The position numbers and the translations under genes were made by a program. A DNA stretch of 8,884 nt, from contig CALEMO010000288.1 of NCBI GenBank assembly GCA_937910825.1, positions 1 to 8,884 on the forward strand, written 5' to 3'. The notes beneath the pieces are model-generated. The model was not told the origin of the DNA, did not search any database, and saw nothing but the letters and a program-made list of their open reading frames with translations. Shown piece after piece: positions 1-7,041 of this stretch; position 1 is the stretch's first letter; each line of letters starts with the position of its first letter. This DNA is from an uncultured Solirubrobacterales bacterium (GTDB lineage: Bacteria > Actinomycetota > Thermoleophilia > Solirubrobacterales > 70-9).

Positions 1-147
1 GCAAAGCGACCGTTAGAAGTGAAAGAGAAAGAACCTTCGCCAATGAACGCATCGCCAGGTCATAGGTGATCCCACCCGCCAGCGCGCCGGGCGTGCCGTC
101 CCGATCCCGTTACCACTCTGGTACCACTTTGCCCCTTCGGGAGCCAC

Positions 148-402
148 GGGACGGTCCCGGCCGGAGAAAGCGTGCTCAACGACAAGCCGGTGGCCGTGAT
201 CGGTGCCAGGGTGGTCGACCGGGGTTTCCCCGTACCCCGCGCCCACAAGGCGTTCAACGAAAACGGTGACCTGATTGACGCCGAGGCGGCGTCGGACCTG
301 GGAGCCCACCTCGCGGAACTGATGGAAACGGCGGGTGGTCCGGCAGGCTCGTGCTCTGATCAGGCGAACTACAGCCGGCAGTGCCAGCTGGTCGCCGGCT
401 AG
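148..402 (+). pseudogene. NADPH-dependent FMN reductase-like gene remnant (3' part, internally deleted)
   Basis: The frame reads VLNDKPVAVIGA, then RVVDRGFPVPRAHKAF, then NENGDLIDAEAASDLGAHL. These resemble two separated blocks of the C-terminal half of NADPH-dependent FMN reductases (flavodoxin-like fold, flavin reduction by NAD(P)H). In that family the 'KPVAVIGAS' strand and the '(I)GARVVDR...AHEAFDE.G.L.D' block are normally separated by about 20-25 residues (a 'TG.FG...AQ..LR..L' helix). Here they are fused at a shared GA. Upstream, the same frame reads GTVPA directly against GESVL, as if the usual 'KNALDWASRP' stretch were also lost. An in-frame TGA at 67-69 closes the frame, and no flavin-binding N-terminus (GS.R..S.N) is visible. 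The 3' end after 'LAELMETAGG' looks unlike the family. A GTG at 172 could open a 76-codon frame, but a functional flavoprotein of that size is unlikely. The family assignment is from memory of the motifs, not from a search. Confidence 0.6.
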
Positions 403-415
403 CCTGACCGGCTGG
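384..415. terminator. Stem-loop between convergent genes, possible bidirectional terminator
   Basis: CCAGCTGGTC at 384-393 pairs with GACCGGCTGG at 406-415 over ten positions, with a single G-U type mismatch. The loop is 12 bases and contains the palindrome GGCTAGCC. The hairpin overlaps the stop codon of the reductase remnant (400-402) and ends five bases before the stop codon of the minus-strand peptide gene at 421, where a bidirectional terminator would be expected. There is no T-tract on either side, so intrinsic termination of the classical type is not supported. GC-rich stems without T-tracts are common at actinobacterial gene ends. Confidence 0.5.
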
Positions 416-420
416 AGTGC

Positions 421-570
421 TCAGGCTTCCTGGGAAAGCCGGTATTCGATCTCGATCTCGTTACGGATCTCTTTGCGCAGCCTGTCTTCCAGCTCGGCTT
501 TGAGCTCCGCGCGAATCTGATCTTCAAGTTCTGCCCGCGCCTCGGGGCTGAGGTCGCTCAGTTCGGCCAT
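421..570 (-). CDS. 49-residue highly charged helical peptide, hypothetical
   Basis: I do not recognise a family. The start at 570 is chosen because GGAGAG (575-580) sits four to six bases upstream on the minus strand. A longer reading from 702 would run through the divergent dksA-like start and has no comparable ribosome binding site. The peptide begins MAELSDLSPEARAELED and is otherwise dominated by Glu, Arg, Lys and Asp. It has no signal peptide, membrane segment or cysteine. From residue 15 onward, aliphatic or aromatic residues recur exactly every fourth position (L15, I19, L23, L27, L31, I35, I39, Y43), and an AELED block repeats at 13-17 and 25-29. This predicts one long amphipathic or ER/K-type helix, perhaps an oligomerising or partner-binding peptide. 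It is divergent from the DksA-like gene, separated by 90 bases, and convergent with the reductase remnant. Function is unknown. The clean ribosome binding site and compositional order favour a real gene. Confidence 0.72.
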   Translation of the reverse strand: MAELSDLSPEARAELEDQIRAELKAELEDRLRKEIRNEIEIEYRLSQEA

Positions 571-660
571 GTTTCTCTCCTGCTCGGTGGTGTGGTGACC
601 GCAGTCTAAGACGACGAGCGTCCGCAGGCTTCCGGCTCCCCGCTGTGACAGCATTCGCCG
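571..660. promoter_or_regulatory. Divergent intergenic region between the small peptide gene and the DksA-like gene
   Basis: These 90 bases must carry the start signals for both divergent genes. A good Shine-Dalgarno (GGAGAG on the minus strand, 575-580) serves the peptide. The plus-strand gene has no purine-rich site before its ATG at 661 (the preceding bases are gcattcgccg), so it may be leaderless or weakly initiated. A small palindrome GTCTAAGAC lies at 604-612, near the middle of the gap. I could not identify convincing -35/-10 hexamers on either strand. Confidence 0.4.
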
Positions 661-1029
661 ATGACCAGTGAAAGCTCTTCCACTCCTCCGGAGCTGGATC
701 ACCTCGAGATCAAGTCAGGCCTGCTCGATCAGCGCTCCGAAATCCTGGGGAGGCTGAGCGAAATGAAAAAGCCGCCGGAACGCGGGTCGGCGATCGGATT
801 TGGCAAGCGCATCGGAGACGGAACTTCGGAGGCGGTCAGCCGCATAACCGAAGTCGCGCTGGCCAACGACCTCGAAGTCACGGTGGCCCGCATCGAACGG
901 GCGCTGGAAAAGATCGATCAAGGCAGCTACGGAATCTGCGACGTCTGCGACCAGCCGATCGCCCCCGGCCGCCTGAAGGTCTCTCCGGCAAGCTCACTGT
1001 GCATCGAGTGTGCCCGCCGTCAAGTCTGA
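661..1029 (+). CDS. TraR/DksA-family C4 zinc-finger transcriptional regulator
   Basis: The 122-residue protein has the layout of DksA/TraR-type RNA polymerase secondary-channel regulators. An N-terminal helical region (about 10-85) would form the coiled coil, and the C-terminal C4 zinc finger has Cys93, Cys96, Cys114 and Cys117, embedded in the family pattern GSYGICDVCDQPIAPGRLKV. The 'ALEKIDQGSYG' run just before the finger is also typical. In the family such proteins bind RNA polymerase and modulate initiation, in some cases with ppGpp; whether this one does is inferred. An acidic residue (Asp53) lies in the segment where the coiled-coil tip is expected, but I cannot confirm the tip geometry. 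ATG 661 is the first start after an in-frame TGA at 646-648, so no upstream alternative exists. No Shine-Dalgarno is visible. The gene converges on the HxlR gene, with only 12 bases between the two stop codons. The length is shorter than E. coli DksA and similar to actinobacterial relatives. Confidence 0.88.
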   Translation: MTSESSSTPPELDHLEIKSGLLDQRSEILGRLSEMKKPPERGSAIGFGKRIGDGTSEAVSRITEVALANDLEVTVARIERALEKIDQGSYGICDVCDQPIAPGRLKVSPASSLCIECARRQV

Positions 1030-1041
1030 TCACCTAAGACG

Positions 1042-1330
1042 CTAGTGACGAAGCAGGCCGGCCACGGCCTGAGCCACCTGCTGCCCGCGTTCGGTCAGCA
1101 GGTATTCGGTGTGTGGCGGCCGACCGGCCACCGTGCGGCGCTCGACGATCCCGACCGCTTCAAGCTGTTCGAGGCGATCCGAGAGCGTGGTCGGCGAGAC
1201 ACCCGGCAGTGACTGCCGGAACTCGTTGAAACGGTGAGCACCGCTGGAACAGGCGTAAATAGTCGCCATGGTCCAACGACGCTCGAGCACAACGGCCGCC
1301 TCGCGCATCTCCGGCGGTACCGGGCTGCAG

Positions 1331-1350
<20 letters not shown>
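1042..1350 (-). CDS. HxlR-family winged helix-turn-helix transcriptional regulator
   Basis: The 102-residue product matches the HxlR/MarR-like pattern: a Cys-Pro-type N-terminus (CRSCSPVPPE), the RRWTMATIYAC helix, AHRFNEFRQSLPGVS, the recognition region TTLSDRLEQLEAVGIVERR (about 54-72), and a wing ending PPHTEYLLTERG. HxlR proteins are dimeric DNA-binding regulators, several of which respond to aldehydes or redox state. The cysteines at 5, 8 and 34 could be relevant, but that is speculation. I chose the ATG at 1350 because it retains the N-terminal cysteine region typical of the family and lies 20 bases inside the end of lon, suggesting translational coupling. ATG 1308 (MREAAV) is a plausible shorter start with GGAG immediately before it, which is too close to be ideal. 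Co-transcription with lon is inferred from the overlap. Confidence 0.82.
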
Positions 1351-3628
<2,278 letters not shown>

Positions 3629-3652
3629 TCGCTAAGTCCAGTTTCTGTAGTT

Positions 3653-3677
3653 AGTCCTCTGCGAAGAGTAGCGGACT
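3653..3677 (-). promoter_or_regulatory. Short hairpin in the lon leader
   Basis: On the plus strand AGTC-CTCT (3653-3660), loop GCGA, AGAG (3665-3668), a five-base bulge TAGCG, then GACT (3674-3677) fold into an eight-pair bulged stem. It begins 24 bases upstream of the lon start codon, so if the lon transcript begins upstream it would lie in the 5' untranslated region. It could also be a DNA operator or a chance structure. No T-tract follows in the lon direction. Confidence 0.35.
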
Positions 3678-3693
3678 CACTACACCGGCACCC

Positions 3694-3787
3694 CTGTTTG
3701 ACTCTGTCAGCTCGCGGCGGCCTCTCCGCTCTTGTAGCTGCGCGCAGGAGCGACTCCCGGGGAACCGAGGAGCTGACGTCAAAGCAG
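3694..3787. repeat. Interrupted inverted repeat upstream of lon, possible paired operators
   Basis: GTCAGCTC (3706-3713) is perfectly complementary to GAGCTGAC (3770-3777), and TTTGAC (3697-3702) to GTCAAA (3778-3783). The arms therefore match over 14 positions with a three-base insert (TCT, 3703-3705) in the left arm; a further CTG/CAG match (3694-3696 with 3785-3787) is reached past one unpaired base. The arms are separated by 56 bases. Each arm is itself near-palindromic: TGACTCTGTCA on the left and TGACGTCA on the right. This could be two copies of one operator in opposite orientation, or a large stem-loop at the end of the pseudogene transcript. Because the arms match each other as well as themselves, regulator binding seems the more natural reading, but no regulator can be named. 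Confidence 0.5.
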
Positions 3788-3845
3788 ATCGACCACCGAC
3801 CGGACATGCCGCAGGCTATCCCCGAATTCGCCGATCCCAGCTTTC

Positions 3846-4995
3846 TCATTCATCGCTGTCACCAACCGGTACCGGCGGGCCGATGAACTCGCCGATCGGC
3901 CCCGGTTTCCCAAAGTAGTAGCCCTGCAGGTGGTCGACCCCGTACTCGCGGAGCAGCTTCGCGCACTGCGCGTCCTCGACACCTTCTCCGACCGTATCCA
4001 GCTCGAATCCTTCGGCGAGGGAAACAGCCGCCCTGACCACGTGCTGGCTCGCCCGGCTCGAATGCAGGTCGCGGACGAGTTCGACATCGATCTTCAACTG
4101 GTTGATCGCCAGTTACTTGAGGTACGTAAAACCGCCGAAGCCGGTTCCGAAGTCATCGAGCGCGAGGCTCGGCCCCAACCTGGAAAGGTCCGCGGCAAAA
4201 ATCTGGGCTGATTTCATGTTCTTCATCAGAGCCGTCTCGGTGATTTCAACTGTCAGGTTCTCCGGCTCCGCCCCGGCTTCACGCAACTCGTCGGCAATTG
4301 TAGTGACGATGTGATGCCGCCCGACCGTCGCGGTTGAGAGATTGATGCTGACCTTGTGCCCCAGGGCAATCTGGCGAGCTGCCTCGTGGACCGCCAGCGC
4401 GGAACCATCCTTGCGCTTGCGGGTGGTCGTGTATTGAGGCACTCCTTCCCCACCGAGCAGACGCTCGACGATCGCTGCCGGTTCGCCCTTGAGGTCGTCA
4501 GGCACGATCAGGTCAGGCATGTAGCGGCCCACTGCCTGGGCGGCGGTGAATTCGTAGATCTGTTCGAAGGCGGTGGCGATCCTCGGAGGCGACCCGCTCG
4601 GTCACGTCGTGAGCGGTGAAGTAGATGGATCCGTCACACAGTTCCGCCTGCCACGAGAGCCAGCGCCAGCCGGTGTCTCACACCATGTAGCGGTTCTCGA
4701 AGCCGACCGTGGTCCCTTCCTGACTAAACACCCGGCTCGTCTCGGCGACCGTGCGTTCGCGATCAGCCGGATCGACGAATTCAATGAACGGACGAGCCAT
4801 GAGGGTCTCCAGGGGGAAGCCGAAGGTGCGTTCCCAGGCCGGGTTCAAAGCGGTGAAGTAACCCTTCGAGTCGGCATTCCCGAGAAAGTCTCTGGACAAT
4901 TCAAAGATAATTTCTCGAGATTTTTGGAGAGCGCTGGTATCGCTGGGCTTCGATGAAGCCAATGCTGCCCCTTTTCGAGTTACATATCCTTCCAC
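3846..4995 (-). pseudogene. Degraded PAS-PAS-(GGDEF)-EAL cyclic-di-GMP signalling protein
   Basis: The reading from GTG 4995 gives a PAS domain (GYFTALNPAWERTFGF, then PFIEFVDPADRERTVAE and GFENRY). It is cut by a TGA at 4678-4680 but continues in the same frame as the PAS end (TGWRWLSWQAE, SIYFTAHDVTERV). The frame changes near 4580, where part of a second PAS resumes (AFEQIYEFTAAQAVGRYMPDL...KRKDGSALAV). That runs abruptly into the middle of an EAL phosphodiesterase domain (EAARQIA, KVSINLS, VEITETALM, LALDDFGTG, TYLK). A TAA at 4113-4115 interrupts the EAL, which continues in frame (LAINQLKID, TVGEGVED, DHLQGYYFGKP) to 3846. The family normally has the rest of PAS2, a GGDEF domain and the EAL signature before this point; all are missing. 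The surviving EAL part keeps the Asn, Glu, Asp-Asp, Lys, Glu and Gln positions used in catalysis. It lies 49 bases downstream of the P450 gene. Without the EAL signature it cannot be an active c-di-GMP phosphodiesterase. Confidence 0.88.
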
Positions 4996-5044
4996 GTTTC
5001 AGCGTAAAGCAAGCACAGGATCTCACTCCGGCAGCGGTCCAGCC

Positions 5045-6268
5045 TCAGCCCACGCGAACCGGAAGCGAGTCTATTCCGTATATGCCGCTGACCGTCTGAA
5101 GCTCGATCAGGCCGTCGACTTCCAGGGTCTCGAAGGTCTCGGAGAAGAAACGCAGGGCCTCTTCGATCTCGGCCTTCGCAAGGTTGGCTCCGACGCAGTA
5201 ATGATGGCCCGCACCGAAGGTGAGTACCCGAGACTTGCCGCGATCCACCGAGATGTCGAAAATCGACGACTCAGCAAACGCCTCGGGATCCCGATTGCCG
5301 GTAAAGGAGCAGACCATGAGCACCGTGCCTTCGGGGAAGGTCACGTCCCGGTAGACCACTTCTTCGGTCAATTGCCTTGCGGTGAAAGGGGTTATCGGCT
5401 CGTAGCGCAGGGCTTCCATGGTTGCCCGGGGGATGAGGGTTTCCGGGTCGGCGCGCAGCGCAGCCCACTGGTCCGGCCGTCCGGCCAGCAGTCGCATCGC
5501 GTGGGCGAGCTGATTCTGGGTCGTATCGACACCGCCGACCATGATGTTCAGCACCAGGTTCTCGAGCTCGGTGTTCGAGAGGCGCTCGCCCTCTTCTTCG
5601 GCCGAGATCAATGAAGAGATCAGGTCATCGGCTGGAGTCGCCCGGCGCGTTTCGATCAGCGGGCGGACCCAGGCGTAGAACTCTCCCACCTTGTCCTGCA
5701 TGGTCTGGACAGTCTCCGGGTCGGAAAGTGCGATCGGATCGAACTGGCGCTGAATCCACATCGACCAGTCGTGGAGACGGGCCGCGTCTTCCGCCGGCGC
5801 TCCCATCACCCGGGAGATCGCAAGCGAGGTATAAGGCCGGGCGAAGGATTCGATGAAATCGAACTCGTCCGCCTCTCCGGCCCCCTGCCAGAGGCTCTCG
5901 AGAAACTGCCTCATGAATGGCCGGTAGCCATTGGCGGCCCGGGGGGAAAGCGAGGGGTTGACCAGACCGCGAAGGCGGCGATGGGCGTCGCCGCCTACGT
6001 TGATGATGTTGTTCTCGATCTGCTCGTGGAGCGGACCGTCGGTGATCCCGAACATCTGGCCGAGCAGCTTTCCCGGGAATTCGGCCGCCTTGCTGCGCAG
6101 GAAGAACTCGCCGGCCTCACGTTCAAGCACCACGGTCGCCAGGGGCGCCTGCGCCAGCCACTGGCCGCTATCCAGCATCGACTTCATGCCGGCATGCCAG
6201 AACTCGCCTTTGAGGCCAGGGTCAGAAAGGTCGAGCTTGGGTAGCGACAGCTCGCCTACCAGAGTCAT
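5045..6268 (-). CDS. Cytochrome P450 (bacterial class I type)
   Basis: The 407-residue soluble protein is the usual length for bacterial P450s. It shows the C-helix HxxxR (His96-Arg100, heme propionate contacts), the I-helix oxygen-activation motif GGVDTT (245-250), the K-helix ExxR (Glu285, Arg288 in MEALRYEP) and the heme-binding loop FGAGHHYCVG (351-360) with ligand Cys358. These enzymes insert one oxygen atom from O2 into an organic substrate using electrons from a ferredoxin and ferredoxin reductase. No redox partner is encoded in this window, so electrons must come from elsewhere. The substrate cannot be deduced from sequence alone. ATG 6268 follows a weak GGTGG. The gene is 55 bases downstream of the response regulator on the same strand, so it may be co-transcribed with the two-component pair. 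All key residues are intact. Confidence 0.95.
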   Translation of the reverse strand: MTLVGELSLPKLDLSDPGLKGEFWHAGMKSMLDSGQWLAQAPLATVVLEREAGEFFLRSKAAEFPGKLLGQMFGITDGPLHEQIENNIINVGGDAHRRLRGLVNPSLSPRAANGYRPFMRQFLESLWQGAGEADEFDFIESFARPYTSLAISRVMGAPAEDAARLHDWSMWIQRQFDPIALSDPETVQTMQDKVGEFYAWVRPLIETRRATPADDLISSLISAEEEGERLSNTELENLVLNIMVGGVDTTQNQLAHAMRLLAGRPDQWAALRADPETLIPRATMEALRYEPITPFTARQLTEEVVYRDVTFPEGTVLMVCSFTGNRDPEAFAESSIFDISVDRGKSRVLTFGAGHHYCVGANLAKAEIEEALRFFSETFETLEVDGLIELQTVSGIYGIDSLPVRVG

Positions 6269-6323
6269 TCCGCCACCCTAGACACAGAGGCAGACATCGA
6301 AGCCACGCGCGGCGGGTGGTTCT

Positions 6324-7031
6324 TCAGGAATCGGCGAACTTGTAGCCGATGCCGCGCACGGTCAGCACCAGCACGGGGCGCTGAGGATCAGCCTCGACCT
6401 TCTGGCGCAGATTCGAGATGTGAACGTCGCAGGCCCGCTCGTCACCGTCGAATTCGGTCTGCCAGAGCTCTTCCATGATCTGTGATCGCTTGAAGACTTC
6501 TCCGGGACGCGCCGCCAGCAGACGCAGCAGCTGGAATTCGGAACGGGTCAAGCTGATCGTCTTGCCATGCACCGTGACCACATGGCGGGCGAGGTCGATA
6601 GTCACCGGCCCGGATGCGATTTTCGAAGCTTCCGGCATCGGCGAGCGGTCGAGTTCACGACGCCGGAGCTGTGCCCGGACCCTTCCCAGAAGTTCGCGCA
6701 CCGAGAACGGCTTGGTCACGTAGTCGTCGGCTCCGACCTCGAGCCCGACCACCTTGTCGACCTCTGCATCTTTCGCCGTGAGGATGATGATCGGCACGGC
6801 CGAGCGGGAGCGCACCTCGCGGCAGATGTCGAGTCCGCTTCGTCCCGGCATCATGATGTCGAGGATCAGCAGGTCGTACTCGAAATCTCCGACCAGCTTG
6901 CTTTCGGCATCGGTGCCGTCAACCGCCGGCGTCACGTCGAAACCCTCCTGGGTCAGCGCGTAACCGACCGAATCCCTGACAGAGGGTTCGTCGTCAGCTA
7001 CAAGGATCCGTCCGGGGTTGCCGTTGCTCAT
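6324..7031 (-). CDS. OmpR/PhoB-family two-component response regulator
   Basis: The 235-residue protein has an N-terminal receiver domain (about 7-121) with acidic pocket Asp13-Asp14-Glu15, phospho-acceptor Asp58 in LLILDIMMPG, Thr85 (IIILTAKD) and Lys107 (YVTKPFS). A C-terminal winged-helix domain (about 138-233) follows, with SLTRSEFQLLRLLAARPGEV and the recognition/wing region ending VRGIGYKF. This is the complete OmpR/PhoB architecture; phosphorylation would drive dimerisation and DNA binding. ATG 7031 lies ten bases after the kinase stop codon, so the two are almost certainly co-transcribed and translationally coupled; only a weak GAGCGA lies before the start. The kinase is transcribed first, the reverse of the common regulator-first order. 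The P450 gene 55 bases downstream is a candidate target or co-expressed effector. Confidence 0.97.
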   Translation of the reverse strand: MSNGNPGRILVADDEPSVRDSVGYALTQEGFDVTPAVDGTDAESKLVGDFEYDLLILDIMMPGRSGLDICREVRSRSAVPIIILTAKDAEVDKVVGLEVGADDYVTKPFSVRELLGRVRAQLRRRELDRSPMPEASKIASGPVTIDLARHVVTVHGKTISLTRSEFQLLRLLAARPGEVFKRSQIMEELWQTEFDGDERACDVHISNLRQKVEADPQRPVLVLTVRGIGYKFADS

Positions 7032-7041
7032 CTGTTTTCGC

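Noticed and set aside
3..65. Plus-strand frame reading ...ERERTFANERIAS before a stop, as the tail of an upstream gene
   Set aside because: It is about twenty codons with low third-position GC, unlike the neighbours, and without a convincing motif.
101..127. TACCA-CTC-TGGTA mini-hairpin in the left edge region
   Set aside because: A five-base stem with a three-base loop is common by chance, and no functional context is visible.
13..309. 98-codon minus-strand frame at the left edge
   Set aside because: It overlaps the reductase-like remnant, shows no motif and has arbitrary composition.
571..702. Longer N-terminal version of the 49-residue peptide
   Set aside because: The extension would overlap the DksA-like start, is compositionally unlike the rest, and ignores the good GGAGAG site before 570.
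605..1041. Direct repeat CTAAGACG at 605-612 and 1034-1041 flanking the DksA-like gene, as a possible target-site duplication
   Set aside because: Eight bases is short enough to be chance, there are no terminal inverted repeats or transposase, and the gene looks native in composition.
6269..6323. CCACCC...GGGTGG inverted repeat between the response regulator and P450 genes as a terminator
   Set aside because: Only six pairs with a loop of more than 30 bases and no T-tract; too weak to claim.
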